The notes below the pieces were generated by a model. The model searched no databases, was not told where the DNA came from, and saw nothing but the letters and a program-made list of their open reading frames with translations. This document shows positions 38,527-51,996 of a stretch of DNA of 64,000 nt, in pieces (positions within the stretch are counted from its first letter, which is position 1; every line of letters begins with the position of its first letter). The position numbers and the translations under genes are program-made. This DNA is from Zelopaecilomyces penicillatus (taxonomy: Eukaryota; Ascomycota; Sordariomycetes; Hypocreales; Pseudodiploosporaceae). The stretch spans positions 1,674,001-1,738,000 of the forward strand of contig VCCP01000008.1 in assembly GCA_005765155.1 (NCBI GenBank), read 5' to 3'.

Positions 38527-39702
38527 ATGTCTTCTGTCAGATCAGCTCAGCGGGCAGTGCGTGCTTCCGCATCTCTGCTCCGTCCCACCACTCTCCCCGT
38601 CTCGTCCGTCCACGGTCGCCGTCTGTTCCATGAGTCCAGCAAGGCCAAGGCCGTCGAGGCGGCTGCCACCCAGGCCACCATCAACAGCCACCAGCCCCCT
38701 CCCCCCCCGTCCATGATGGCACAGCAGTTCCGCGAGGAGCAAAAGTACCAGCCCGTGGCCCAGCCCGAAGGGTTTGCCCAGCTTAACATCCTGGAGCAGG
38801 CGCACAAGCCCGAGTTCTATGAGACGGTGGGCAAGATCATGAAGATCCGCGAAAAGTACATCGAGGACCGCTCCGTCTTCATTGAGTCGCGTGACATGGT
38901 GCCCCTGATGCTCGGACTCGGTGCCCGCAAGGAGGACATCCCCAAGATGGAGGTGGTCAGCAACAACCTGTACCACGACCCCACGCTGCCCTTCCGCCGG
39001 TCGCGCAACTGCCGGTTCTGCATCGACTTTGACACGCAGTCGATGCGCCGTCTCGAGTTCCAGCCCTTTGCCCTCTCTGTCGAGGAGGACTTTAAGCGCT
39101 ACGACTCTGGCCAGATCCGCCGCTTCGACGAGGTGCAAAACGAGCTGCAGCTCAACTCCATCTTCCAGGCGCTGCTGGCCTTTAAGGCCATGATGCTGCA
39201 CGGCGTGCCCACGGCGCCGCGCCCCAAGCTCGAGTACGGCATCAACAAGTGGGTGTGCACGCTCTTTAACCTGCGCACCGTCACCACCCCGGACATCCTG
39301 GGCGAGCCCGCGCTCGAGGGCGTGCACTCGGACGGCGTCGACCACACCATGACGACCTACCTCAGCAGCAACAACATGGCGCCCAACAGCGCCGCCACCT
39401 TTATGCACGGCATGGGCGAGACCACGGGCATCCCGCTCGAGGAGATCAACCCCAAGCACCTGCTCACCCGCGTCCAGCACAAGAACTTCCTCGACACCCT
39501 CATGATTGTCGACCACGAGCGCAAGCACAGCCTGTCCCCCGTGTACCCCATCGACAAGACCCAGGAGGCCACGCGCGACATGCTCATCTTCTTCACCCGC
39601 AAGCCTGTCGAGAAGACGCACATCTCTGGTTCCATCGACTCCCTGACGCCCCACAAGGAGCTGCCCATGGAGGTCCCCATCTTTGTGCCTGGCCAGCAGT
39701 AA
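38527..39702 (+). CDS. 2OG-Fe(II) dioxygenase (PF10014-like), probably mitochondrial
   Basis: A single exon encodes 391 aa. The N-terminus to about residue 38 is rich in Arg, Ser and Ala with no acidic residue before Glu36, as in a mitochondrial presequence. A Pro-rich linker follows (57-62). The catalytic part fits the 2OG-Fe dioxygenase family that includes bacterial free amino-acid hydroxylases. The iron motif HSDG gives His267 and Asp269, the distal His is probably His334 in KHSLSPVYP, and Arg350 in ATRDMLIFF could hold 2-oxoglutarate. The reaction would be hydroxylation of a small molecule, perhaps an amino acid, with O2 and 2-oxoglutarate. The substrate is unknown. Third codon positions are strongly C/G, typical of a well-expressed gene. 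A 444-codon antisense frame across the same DNA is a by-product of this codon bias. Confidence 0.82.
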   Translation: MSSVRSAQRAVRASASLLRPTTLPVSSVHGRRLFHESSKAKAVEAAATQATINSHQPPPPPSMMAQQFREEQKYQPVAQPEGFAQLNILEQAHKPEFYETVGKIMKIREKYIEDRSVFIESRDMVPLMLGLGARKEDIPKMEVVSNNLYHDPTLPFRRSRNCRFCIDFDTQSMRRLEFQPFALSVEEDFKRYDSGQIRRFDEVQNELQLNSIFQALLAFKAMMLHGVPTAPRPKLEYGINKWVCTLFNLRTVTTPDILGEPALEGVHSDGVDHTMTTYLSSNNMAPNSAATFMHGMGETTGIPLEEINPKHLLTRVQHKNFLDTLMIVDHERKHSLSPVYPIDKTQEATRDMLIFFTRKPVEKTHISGSIDSLTPHKELPMEVPIFVPGQQ

Positions 39703-39930
39703 GCCACATTTCCATCCATACACACACCACCCTTTTTCTTTTTTAAACTCAAAAGAATTGGTAAAAAGATACATAGAATGGCCTAAAGGGGAAATATGTG
39801 TGTTGGGTCCGGGGCCGGCACCGGGACCGGGCTCGGGCCGCTGACGCCACGCCCCCTCCCCTCCTTGGGGGTGCAAGTGACAACAACGGCCCCCTCCTCT
39901 CTTACGTCTTTGCTCAAAAAGTCTAAGACT

Positions 39931-39954
39931 TGTGTGTGTGTGTGTGTGTGTGTG
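39931..39954 (+). repeat. (TG)12 microsatellite
   Basis: Twelve perfect TG dinucleotides about 230 bp after the dioxygenase stop codon, probably within or near its 3' UTR. Confidence 0.9.
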
Positions 39955-40858
39955 ATTGTACTCTTTCGGTTATCCTTTTGCACACACACTCATCTGTCGT
40001 CGTCGTCCCTTTTCTCTTCTGCAGCTGCATCTTCTCACTGGCCGCTGAGGTGGTATGCGATGCGGGGTGCAGCCATTCATCCCTCCCCCCCATGCATGAC
40101 GTGCAGCGGGAAGGTGATGAAGAAGCGGGAAGGGAGGGGGCGTATTATCTTACAAGACCAATAAGAGACGGGGGAGGCTTTTGTTGTCCATCTTCGCCTT
40201 CAAAGGGGAAACGTACACCGACGTGCCATTTTCTCTGCAAGTCGCACACGCGCACTGAAACTTGCATATCGGTGTTTTCTATTTCATCTTTTTTTCCTTT
40301 ATTCTTTTTCTTTTTTTCTTTATTTTCTCCAGCATATTTATTTTCACGAGACGGTTGGGAACTCGATTTATGTTCCTCTTTTGACGACCTTTTGCTATTT
40401 TACAGCGGGCACATTACAGAAATGCTGCCCTGGGACAATGGTTGCTTCTGAGTTTTTTTTTTTGCCCTGGCGTGCATTCTTCTTTTTTTGTTTTCATTTC
40501 AAATCTTTCTATTCCCAAAGACGGTTCTACACAAAATTTTGCTTGGGCGGTTGTATGTGAGATTTTTTATTTATTTCCCATGTTGTCTAACTCTGCACCC
40601 ACCATCTTGTTCCCTCAACTGGAGGGGGTGTGAGCAGATACAATGTGAGGAGAGGGGGTGGATTACAACTTTGATAAAGCTGTATATAGACGGATATGAT
40701 TATTTCTTTTACTACAGACAAAAAAACAAATTGAATTCAAAATATTAAAATAAATAGCAAAATGCGCTCTTCGTTTTTATTATTTGACATGTCTGTGATT
40801 GGGAATGGCGTTGTGCTTGCGTGCTGAGACAGGTAAATACAAGTACACGCATATAGGG

Positions 40859-40900
40859 TGTGTGTGTGTGTGTGTGTGCGTGTGTGTGCGTGTGTGTGTG
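40859..40900 (+). repeat. Imperfect TG/CG repeat
   Basis: A 42-bp alternating purine-pyrimidine run, mostly TG with a few CG steps. Such a tract can adopt Z-DNA. There is no gene around it. Confidence 0.85.
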
Positions 40901-42788
40901 GCTGGGAAGACGAGGGGGGCGTGGAGTGGTTGTTACCTAGGCAAGCAGGGTTCTGTTCCTGACAATAGACCGATGTTTATTATTATTCAGGTAGGTAGAG
41001 GAAACACACTCGCATGGAAACGCACAGAGATGAGACAGATCAACGGGACGCGATGCGATACGCTGACGATGTCGACGTGATGGGATGAACAACTGTCCAT
41101 GGCAGGGTATCCGAGTACAGTCAACTTGACACAGCACTCAGCAGCCGCTGTAGCTCTGGTGTCTCAGGGGGCTTATACCCGTTGCATTCCGGGCTGCCTG
41201 CACCTGCAGCAGCGCACAATTACAGTGGTTGAGTGGACCTGGATGGTACGATGGTAGGCAATCCAACAATTCCACATTATTATTATATTGTTATTACTGG
41301 CATGATGCCCAGATGCGCAGAAAGCAGGTCAACACCAACAGCGGCTGAAGATGCTGCGGAACAAAACTCCTAATGCACAACTGCAACCTGCAGGCTACAC
41401 GTCAAAATTAATGTGCACGCCGTTTCTCTATTGGCATGGTGCAAGAGAACATATGAAGACACCCACCTATTAGCGGCTTATGGTTGGGGGGTGTTTGCAT
41501 CTTCAGCCCTGTCAAAGTCGTGTCAAATGAAGAGGAGGAGGGATGTTAGGGGAGGGGGGGTCTCCTTTTGGAAGGATGTGTGAGATGTAGATATTAATCG
41601 GCGACTAGATGATGAAAATAGGATTCTCATCTGGATATTATTTACCCTGCGCGAGGCTGCAGGAGCAGAATCCTTCACGTATGTCTGGATACGGCATATT
41701 GATTGCATCGACGACAAGGATCATCGTACGATTTCAACCTCGTCATGTCGCACCAAGAAAGGTTGGCGTTTGAACAGTCATTCTCAAACCTACTGCTACA
41801 CCACTATTTTCCCAATGCGGTCTCATTCAACAACAAGAGCCCCTCATCCCTTGTTCCTCCCAACACTTGAAGTCCAATGATCCCAGATAGGATACTCGGC
41901 GTCGTCGGATGTCTCGTCGTTTCCGGATTGCCGACGACCAATCTACACCCGCAGTTGCGGCAGAGACATTTGACGCAAACGAGATCCACAGAGGAGTGGA
42001 GGGCAGCAATACTGGAAAGATGAAAGGCCACCAATAGCTAAACGACATATTACTTGTTCTTGTTTTTGGCATGCTACAATGGAGTAGCTTCTCAGGGGAG
42101 AAGCGGCTCGAGCATCTTGCCTGTGTGTAAGAGGTGAGGACGCTGGGACATGAAGGTTCTCAGCGCATGTAGCATTGCCTGCTCGTTCTTATGAGTACGT
42201 ATATTTCCATCCCCAAAAGCGGGAGACATACGGTAAGCGGAAGGAGCTGGTAGCTGGCATAACGGATGATGAGTATGCACATTGTAAATCAGTTCCTTGA
42301 CGATCCGAGTATGGCGGAGACGACAAGCATACCGACGCGGAGCTGGTGCCGGTGCCCTACTCGACCAGAGCATGCCGTCTCCGGGGTTCACCCTATTGCT
42401 TGTGTGTACTCAAATGATCTGAGACGGGATTGTTTTGTTTCTATATAGTTACTGTATTATAATTACAAGACCCATAGGCATCTAGTTTCTATGTTGCCTC
42501 ACTATGCACCGATGATGATGAAGAAACTTCAGGTTGTATTCACAATTATGTACACCGAAAGAAGAGCCGTACACTTGAGCAGACCAAGTAACTATCAGAT
42601 GAATAAATACAGAAACTCTGTAAATAACGCAAGATATAACTAAAGTTGAAACTCTACTAGACATCTGTGCCATGACGCTGTGAGACACCTGGCTCCGAAC
42701 TGATGTAAAGAAAACAGGACCAATGCGGAATGCATCAAGAACAAAATGGATATAGTAGTAAAAGTAAAATATACTTTCAAACAACTAA

Positions 42789-45700
42789 TCAAGCAACTGT
42801 TCGCGCTTTCTTAATCCCCCCGGCAGCTAGTTTCCCAAGATTCAGAATGCTTCCAGCACCCATAAACTCAAGCACGCTGAGATTCACACCCAACGTGCGA
42901 CGCCACCAATTTCGAATCTCAATGGCGACGAGGGAATCCACGCCCAATTGCAAAAGTGTCAGACCAACGTCCAGCTCCTTGACGTCCCGTGACATGAGGT
43001 TGTATATACACTCGCCAATCTGCTGGGTCAGGAACTGCATGTTGCTAGGCGTATCTAGCATAGACGGGTCCGCGTTGACGCTTTTCATGAACTGGCTAAA
43101 GTCTACACTTCCCGAGCTATCCGTTGAGGTTTCAGTGTCCTTGAGATGGGCGTGCGCCATGCGTCTGTCGCGTCTCCAGATGCTGCGGTTGTTGGGATCA
43201 GAGAGAGCCTTGGTGCTCTTCAAACCAATGGCTAGCTCGGCAGGGTTGAAGAATCCATCTTCAGAGTGGCTGGGTGATGATGATGATGATGATGGTCTTT
43301 GGTGAGACAGCGTATAGGTTAGCGAATCCAAGAGTTCTGTCTCTCCTAGAGTGTAGAAGCTCATGGCTCGGAACTGGTCCAGCAGAGCCCGGTTCTCGAC
43401 AACGTAGCCGACATCGTCCATGACGCCAACGTTCAGCACGGCTGCGGGTAAGCCTTGGGAATGGCGGAACTGCGCAAATGCAGCTAAATAGGCGTTGGCT
43501 GCGGAGTAGTTGGCTTGGCCGACTTGACCTACGACATAGGAGATGGAGCTGAACATTGTGAAAAAGTCCAAGTCAACCTGCTCCAGTGCGTGGTGGAGGT
43601 TGATAGCACCTTCAACTTTGGGACCAGCCGCGGCGAACCAGTCATCATGAGTGAGTTGCAAAATATTACGATCCTTTTTCACAACAAAGTTAGCCAAAAT
43701 GTTTACTTTAACAACGCTTCTGAGACGGGGGGAAAGGGATTGACCTACCCTAAGAACCATTGTCATCAAGAATACGCCAGCAATGGGCTTGGTTGCGCTC
43801 TTAACAGCCCGGGTGACATCCTCGCAGTTAGTAACGCTCCCCCTGATCGCTTGCACAGCACATCCTTGTGCTTCAATCTCCCTGACGAATTGCCGGTCAT
43901 TTTCTGAATCACCAGCAGACCGGGATAGGTACATCATGTGGCGTGCACCATTCTGCACCATCCAGTTGGACACAGACTTGCCCAAACCACCTAAACCGCC
44001 AACCAAAAGGTAAGACTTGTCTGCTCGGAACTTGGCACCTTGGGGTTTGGCTGCAATCTCAAGCTCATTGATGTCTTCAGGCATAGTGACAACAATTTTA
44101 CCAATGTGTTGGCCCTTTTGCATGTACCGAAAAGCGTCGATGACTTCTGTAGCTGCGAATGATTTGAGAGGAGCTATGGGTTTGATGAGCCCGCTCTCGA
44201 AATACTTGTTGAACTGGGCAAGCACGCTACATAGAGAAGAACCTTGACGTTAGATAAGAATACATGATGAATGATTATAGATGGACTTACCGCTGGCACA
44301 TAATCGGTCTCTCTACAGCCATTTGGGACATGTCGATGCCGCAGAACGAGCGGTTAGACTCAAAGACTTCCATCCCTAGCTGGCCTCTACCGATAAAGTC
44401 ACGCTTTCCAATCTCTAGCATCTTGCCAAAGGGAGCAACGCACTTCCACGAAGCGTGGAGAAGCTCTCCAGAGAGGGAGTTGAGAACCAGGTCTGCGCCA
44501 TGTCCATCTGTGACGGCCATGAGGTCGCCATAAAACGAGGCATCGCGTGAGTTGAAGATGTGTTCACGCTGTAGACCAAAGTTGTCTACTAAGTACTGCA
44601 CCTTATCTGGATTACCCACAGTTGCAAATATCTATAACAGGGGGGGAAAGGTATGTGAGCTGTAGTTCTTTGTTTTGTTTCGGATGGGGCTTCACTCTTA
44701 CCTTGGCGCGCATCATTTGGCAAATGTTGAGAGCGGCAATACCAACACCACCGCAAGCTGAATGCACAAGAACAGACTACATCACTTTTGTAAGTAAAAC
44801 CTCGCATTAATGGAAGTTTTAGATGTATGATGATTCTTACCATTCCCTCACACAAGCCGCCAAGGTTGATCAAGGCATGGATAGCTGTGGCGTACACACA
44901 AGGTACCGTAGCGGCCTCTTCGAAGCTAAGATTGTCTGGCATCTTGATCACGAGGCTTGCATCCGTAACGAAGCTGCTTGTGAAACAGCCATGGCCGATT
45001 GTCATGACGCGGTCGCCGGGGGCCACATTTGTTACATTCTTGCCGACACTGCGAATGGTGCCTGAGCACTCAATGCCCAGGCCGGGCTTGTAACCTTCGA
45101 CGATACCCATGGCGACAAGGACGTCCTAATATTTTTTAGTAACAAGAATTAGTAAAAGTGCCGCTACCGCAAGATATATTGCGCTACTTACTTTGAAGTT
45201 CAAGCCCACGGCGCGAGGAGTAATCTCAACCTCATCATCCTGCAGAACAGCTGCCGTATCTTCAACCCATTGCAGAGTCTGAAGCTGGCCCATGCGGGAA
45301 ATCTCAAGTTTTCGGGGTACACCAGCTTCGGTATTATCAGTGGCGGCGTGTTGATCAATATCAATCCACTGGTATCGAGGAATCATGACCTTGCTGTCGA
45401 GGATCGCATACTCCCACTCGGGATCAAACTCGTCCGTTTTCACCCTGTTGCGGAACTTTTCATACACAGAAGCCACATCTTCCGCTTCAAAAGCGCTGAG
45501 ATCCATCTCCAAAGTGGCAAAGTCCAAAGACAGCTCAGATCGAATATTTCGAGTCGCACCAATAGAGGTCGCGAACCGCGGGTCCTCAGAACCAACTTGC
45601 GCATGGCCAGTAACCCACAGCATCCCACGGTTGGGGGGGAATCTAGTAAGATAGCGCTGCCATGACTTAAATGTACTCTCTGTCATTTGGAAGAACATCG

Positions 45701-48700
45701 TGTCCTCTAGATCTAGGAGAGAAATGACATCCGCATGGGGGCAAGGGATATCGAGAGGTGTGCTGAATACGACGTCAAATCCAAGCTCTATTAGCAAATC
45801 ATGCAGTTCGGTAGCAGCCTTGGACATTGGTCTGCCAAGAATGGTGATTTTGCCTCGCGGCTGAGTTACAGGCGCGACGGCGTTGGAAACGATGTTGACG
45901 TTGATGTGGCAAAAGTCACTACCGTCTAACACGACAGCTTCGTTACCCGAAAAGCCAGCCGCGAGCAGCTCCGAGTTCCATTCGGATGCAGAGAGATATA
46001 GGGATTTGGCATTGACATCGTAAACACCATCGCCAGCGCAAACAGCCGACGTCAGGTAGAAGCGTATAAGAAAACTAAACATTTGCAGACTTGGACTTAA
46101 CTCCTGCAGAATCAATCTCCCACTGGGCTTGAGCAGCTTGCGGACATGAGAAAGCGCCTCCTTTATGCTCGGCGCTGTATGGATTGCGTTTGGTGCTATG
46201 ATGAGGTCAAAGGACTCGGCGTCAAAGTCCTGCGCCAGAGGATCTTTGCTCACATTGAGAATCTTGAACTCGATATTTTCATGGCCCTTGAGTGCTTCTT
46301 TTGCAGACTCAAACGTGTAATTGGTCATGTCAGAATACACGTACTGGGAATATGTGCGGTCGCCAGCCTTGTTAGTCAAGCCGCGCAATATGTCGGCAGT
46401 GAGCCCAGCGGCGCCGGCGCCGATTTCCAAAACCTTCATTGTGGGATTTGAGTGGCCCAGAAGCTCTAGGAATGGCTTATAGTCGCATTGGGCGCTTATA
46501 TACTTCAAAACTTGTCGCAGGCCACCGTCCTGCTCGAGAATGGTTGCGGCATCTTGATCGCCCCGGAAGATGCCCTCAGCATTGGATGCAATACGTGACA
46601 AGAGTTTGCTAATCGAAGAACATTCTATCATGTTGAAAACCTCGTCTCGGACAGATTCAATCTCTGTAGCGAGAGCTTCTTGGTTTAGTCCTGCCAGCTT
46701 TGCGCTGTCCTTGACGTGATCATATTGACCATTGGCAGCATTTGTGCGTTGCTCAACAAGCCAGCAGCGGAACTTGGCGATGGACTCAGACGCAGGTTCA
46801 ATCTCGTTCACCCTATGTAAGATCTCCAACTGGCACATGAGCGAGAACCTCTCAAGCTTGGCAAGATCAACTCCACTACTTCTCTTTGCTTGGATGAGAT
46901 TAACAGGAGCAATGAAATCGACATCTGGTCTCCAGTGAAGATGAGCAGCGGGCATAGGGCCAACCTCGTCATCTCCGCTCTCCAAGGGGCTAAACTCTCC
47001 CCCTTTCAGACTCAGCACAAGCTTGTCACTAGACATAATGGTAGCAGACCCCTTGGCTGCTCCAGTGGTGCTAGAGACAGCAGAAGCTCCTAGTCGCATA
47101 CTGGATTCGTCCGAGTTATCTATATAGAGCTCATCGATGTAGGTCGGAACACAGAGCTTATTCAGCTGCCGCGTCAACCCATCTGCCATGGCGACTGTGA
47201 AGCTTTGCAGTACCAAATCTAGAACACTCGGGTGCATGGTATAGTACGGACCCAGCGATGGATCACGGTTCTTGATGGTAGCTGCCCCCTTGTTTTGCCC
47301 CGGGTAGGCGGAGATGTCTGACATGCCCTGAAATTCAGTACCATAGTTCAGACCAACCTTTTTCATGATACGATACCAGCCAGCAGTCGACACAAGGCGA
47401 GGCTGCTCACCAACATCCTCAAGCCCAGTGCTGATCTCCTTGCCAGGTCGAACCCGCCCAGTGCAATGTTTCACCCAGGTGGTGCCCGTGAATGAGGAAA
47501 TGGAAAACTCATACCAGACAGAGTCGAGCTTTGATGTCAAGCGTACGGGGCGGAGATGTGTTACAATCTCATGAGCCTGCTGTTCCCGCAAGACCAGAGC
47601 ATTCTGAATGTCCACTTGTTTGAGAGAGGCATCCGTCTTGCCACCACCATTGAGTTGACGAACAGCTTCAATAGCCATGGCGATGTACGCCGCTGCAGGC
47701 AGCACAATATCCTCCTGGATCTTGTGATCACGAGCCCAAGGCACCTCATCCAGCCTGAACATGTTTCTCCACGCAGGCTCAAGGTCATCAGATTCCATCA
47801 ATCTATTTCCCAGTAGCTCGTGTGGAGGAAACTTGCGCAAACGCCATTCGCGCGACACACGGCTCTCGTACCAATACGTGTTTTCATGCTGCCATGCGTA
47901 GTTGGGTAGATCGGTCAAAACAGTACGACCGGTCGTCGTCGCTGCCAAGTCGACGGGCACTGCCTCCTGAAAGAGACGTCCAAGTGAACTGAGCATGGAC
48001 TTCACTCCGCTTTCGCCTCGGATGAGTGTGCCAACATAGGTAGATGTAGTAGGAACATTGACCGACTTGAAAACATCTCGCAGAGGACCAGCCAGAGCAG
48101 CATGAGGGCCTACCTCGAGGAAAACAGTATCCTTGGTAGCAGCGTACATCATTAGCTGCACCGCGGGATAGAACAATACCGGGTTCTCTAGATTCTCTCT
48201 CCAGTAAGCAGGACCAAGATGACCCGCTCTCTTGATCTGTTTCGCCATGACAGTAGAGAAAAAGGGCACAGAGGGCCGCGAGTCTTTGACGATGCCTGTC
48301 AATAACTTCTCATACATGTCACCAATGTCCTTCATGTGGTGAGAGTGGTAGGCACGCTCAACACGCAGCTTGCGGGCGAAGCAGTCTGGAATGTCCTCCT
48401 TGATCTTGGCAATGACTTCATCAAGTTTCTCCACATCTCCCGACAATGTGACGCTCTTGGGACTGTTCTCGCAAGCGATGACAACACCCTGCTGGAGATA
48501 GGAAGTGGCATCGACACGGCCGAGTCCGACGGCGGCCATGCCACCAATGCGGCCGTGTTGCTGGGTAACTTGACCTCTATAGTAAGCGATTGCGATGGCC
48601 ATTTCCAGTGTCAATGATCCAGTTGCATAAGCAGCGCCGATTTCGCCGCTGGAGTGGCCGACAACAGCAGACGGACGGATGCCCCATCCCTTGAGTAGAT

Positions 48701-51122
48701 TGACAAGACCGATCTGGATAGCCGTGCAGATGGGTTGCGAAAACTCTGGTTGCTGAATGTTGCTCTCCTCTTTAGGTCTCAATAACTCTTCTGTTTTTGC
48801 ATACATTTCACATTGGTCAGTCTACTAACTCGCTCAACTTGGTGTTCGACATATTCTTTTATAACTCACCCTCGATAGTCCATTTAGGCGGGTGCGGCAG
48901 TCTCTGCAACGATGCATCCATATCTCTGATATCTTTCTGGAACGATGGATACTGCGAAAGCAAGTCTGCTCCCATACCTCCCCACTGGGCGCCCTGGCCG
49001 GTGAAAACAAAATTGACCTGCGGAGCGTCCTTGGGTTTGACGATCGGCGACAGCTCAGGGGCGTTGACTCCATCAACAACGGCGAAAGCGCGCTGCGCCA
49101 AAACATCCCGCCGAGCACCGAGTGTATAAGCAAGATTTGATAGACGATCTGGATGAGCCTTGGCATATTCCAGGATCATCTCGGATCTCTGCTTAAGTGC
49201 CTCGCCGTGATGTGCTGAGAATACCAACAGTTGAGGACTTGCTTCATTTGTGGTAACTGGTATTACCCCTTGTGACTTCACATACGGCTTAGCAGAGTCT
49301 ACGATGACCTGATGACAGTCAGTATTCAAAGCTGCCGTATAGATTATTACTTATGTAAAGAGTGCAACTTACATGGGCATTGGCGCCTCCAACGCCGAAG
49401 CAGTTGACGGATACACGGCCAAGCCGATCTTTTGGCCAAGGCGTAGGCTCTGTGGGAACTTTGAATTTGTATTTGTCCCATTCGACTGAAAATCGAGGGA
49501 GAGACGACATGTTAGCCAAGTGTCTTCTTTCTAGCAAGTTGATGTGGAAGGTGAATAGAAGGGCGACTACTCACTCTTGGGACTCGGCGTATCAAAGTTG
49601 ATTTGAGGAGGAATGGTCTCATGTTCCAGAGCCAAAACAGCCTTGATGAGGCTATTGAGACCAGAGGCACCTTCACCATGGCCGACATTCGGTTTCACCT
49701 GAGAGAAAGTGTCAGTAAACACAGCCAGAATGTTTGATGTGTGATTGAATTCGTCAGCAGTTCATAGGTATTCAACTCACCGACCCAATATATATGCCGT
49801 GATCCCCAAAGACCCTACCAACGGCGCCCGTCTCCATCGGATCACCCACCGCCGTGCCCGTACCATGACACTCCACAAACGCCGTATCACTAATATTCTT
49901 AATTCTAGCTACGTTATACGCCCTGCGCATCAGGGCCACATGAGCCTCCTGGTTAGGATTCGTAATGCCAATCGTCTTGCCGTCAAAGTTAGCCGCCGTC
50001 GCCTTGATGACACCCCGGATCGGGTCGCCATCCCGCAGCGCGTCATCTAGCTTCTTGATGTAAATGGCGTTGATGGCCTCGCCTCGGGCGTAGCCGTCAG
50101 CTTTTGCATCAAACGACTTGCAGGAACCCGTTGGGGATAGAACGCCTTGCTCGGAGAGGGCGATGGTCATGGTTGGAGAGAGGAATAGGCTTGTGCCTGC
50201 CACTACGGCTGACTCGCATTCTCCTGTGTACAGGGCCTGACAGGCCTCGTGTAAAGCTACTAATGATGAAGAGCACGCTGTTCGAATAGTCATACTGAAA
50301 ACGAGGCACTTTGTTAGATGGGAGCCTATTATATTCGTGAAAAGAGACGGCATGTTCCACGGGAAGGAAGACAACTTACCTTGGCCCTTTCAGATCGTAT
50401 TCATAAGATGCGCGGTTCGACAGAGCAAAGTCACCGCCAGTGAGGATACGGTGCATGCCTAAATGCTGAGGATCCTTGGCGTTCAGGTCCAGCCAGTCCT
50501 CACCAAAGACACCCACATAGCAGCCCATATTACGACCTCGCCAATTCTTTTGACCGCCGTTCTCCATGCACTCCCAGATGACTTCTAGAAGCAATCTGTG
50601 TTGAGGGTCGAGCTTCTCGACCTCGGCCTTGCTCATCGAGAAGAAGGACGCATCCCATTTCTCGAGATCGCGGTCTAGGTAGTGCCCAAACGTGCTCTTG
50701 AGCGTGCCAGGCGTGCCTAGTTTGCTTTCAAAGGCATGTGCGCCGTATCTACTCTCGGGTATCTGACTTCTTGTGGTTTTCTTATTGACGAGCACATCCC
50801 AGTACTCGTCGGTTGATGTGATGCCTCCGGGGAGTTTCAAGCCGATTCCCACAATGGCAATTGCCGGCGGGGCACCTTCGGAGGCTTCAATGCTGGGTGT
50901 TTGTAGGTCATTGCTCCCGCTGCTAGCTTCATTGACTTGTACTGCAATGCCTTTCCCGGTCCTGTTTTGCGATATATATGATTGGGGCTGTGTTTGGGTT
51001 TGTGATTGTGATTGCGGTTGTGGTTGCAACTGTGACTGATGAGATGTCGTGTGACTAGTGGCACTGTCCGTGGTGTTGCTGTTGCTCAACTCCTCGCTCA
51101 TCCCAATTGCGTGGGGAGCCAT
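42789..51122 (-). CDS. Highly reducing iterative type I polyketide synthase
   Basis: Eleven exons (51122-50380, 50294-49781, 49698-49575, 49485-49373, 49308-48870, 48790-45192, 45125-44841, 44776-44702, 44631-44291, 44226-43749, 43673-42789) join in frame to 2531 aa; introns are 64-89 bp. A Gln/Ser-rich leader precedes the KS (about 87-500; Cys255 in TACSSSL, His391, His426). AT follows (about 595-930; Ser691 in GHSSG). DH has His1000 and Asp1169. The C-methyltransferase has LEIGAG at 1432. ER (about 1811-2125) has GGVG at 1948. KR has GGLGGLG at 2154 and catalytic Ser2280, Tyr2293 and Asn2297. The terminal ACP carries Ser2484 in GVDSL. Motifs look intact except the DH HxxxGxxxxP, where Gly is Glu1004. 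It should condense malonyl units into a chain with variable reduction and alpha-methylation. There is no thioesterase, reductase or condensation domain, so release needs a partner. GVFGEDW is typical of fungal HR-PKS KS domains. The product cannot be predicted. Confidence 0.95.
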
Positions 51123-51996
51123 TTCAAACCACCTATTGTATGTTTCGTCTACTCAATCTGAGAATCTGAAAGATGAAGAGTAATATAAAAGCTCTAGAGT
51201 ATCGCTTGGAATATGAGAGGTGTTGAGTATCCCTGTGCGTAGTGTACTACTCGATCTGGTGGTATGTGATGGATCTCAGTGACAGCAAGATCAAGAGTAA
51301 AAAGCACCAATGCTTAATCAATTGCCAAGAGGTGCTGTGTATCAATGCAGATTTTAATGGAAATAAGATGTCTTCCTTCGAGGCAAAGGGTTGCTAGGCA
51401 AAGCAAAGGGATATACTGGAAGAGTAGTATCAAAGCCAGGTAGGTAAGGAAACCGTTTAATAAGTTTTCTGTCGGTGACTCTTTGGACCCCACCACCAGG
51501 CTTGTCTTTGTATTATGATCCTTCTTTCATCCATTCCCGAGAAGGAGCGGCATTTGGAACCCCAATCCAGCCTTATTTCATTGTCTAGTCCTGCAGATTA
51601 GCAACCATGGCCTGTCTATCCCACACGCTCCACGCGATGTGCATTTGAAGATCTTCCCACCCCCAAAATTGTGCCCCGATGTGACTGCCTGCACATGTAC
51701 ACGCACCTACAAGATGGATGACCTTATGACGATCTCCAGTATTGCCCACTCTATTCTTACTGTGGTTAAACTCGTCGAAGAACATACAGAATGCTACAGT
51801 CCCATCCGACCCCTTGTTCCATTTCCTCTTCCCAACAAAAGTCGAGTCGGCGTTTTGCGGGGGGGTCCACGCAAGCTTCTGTCAGCAATCTGCTCGTCAA
51901 AGCTGTAAGAGCCAAATCACGGATTCCTTCTAGTGATATTGCGAAAGAAAACATTTGGAATCGCTACCACGTCTTCTGCACAGCCTGCACCAGACC

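Larger units (their letters stand above)
39703..42788. other. Gene-free interval downstream of the PKS gene
   Basis: About 3.1 kb between the dioxygenase stop and the PKS stop, which face each other. It contains a (TG)12 run and a longer TG/CG run. Apparent frames such as the one near 39930-40451 start in the repeat and look unlike proteins. I see no gene. Confidence 0.5.

Noticed and set aside
38542..39876. Antisense frame of 444 codons over the dioxygenase gene
   Set aside because: It mirrors the strong C/G third-position bias of the sense gene, and the translation is Leu/Val/Gly/His-rich without motifs.
39930..40451. Plus-strand frame of 173 codons starting in a TG repeat
   Set aside because: It begins with Cys-Val repeats from the microsatellite and continues as Phe/Ser-rich low complexity.
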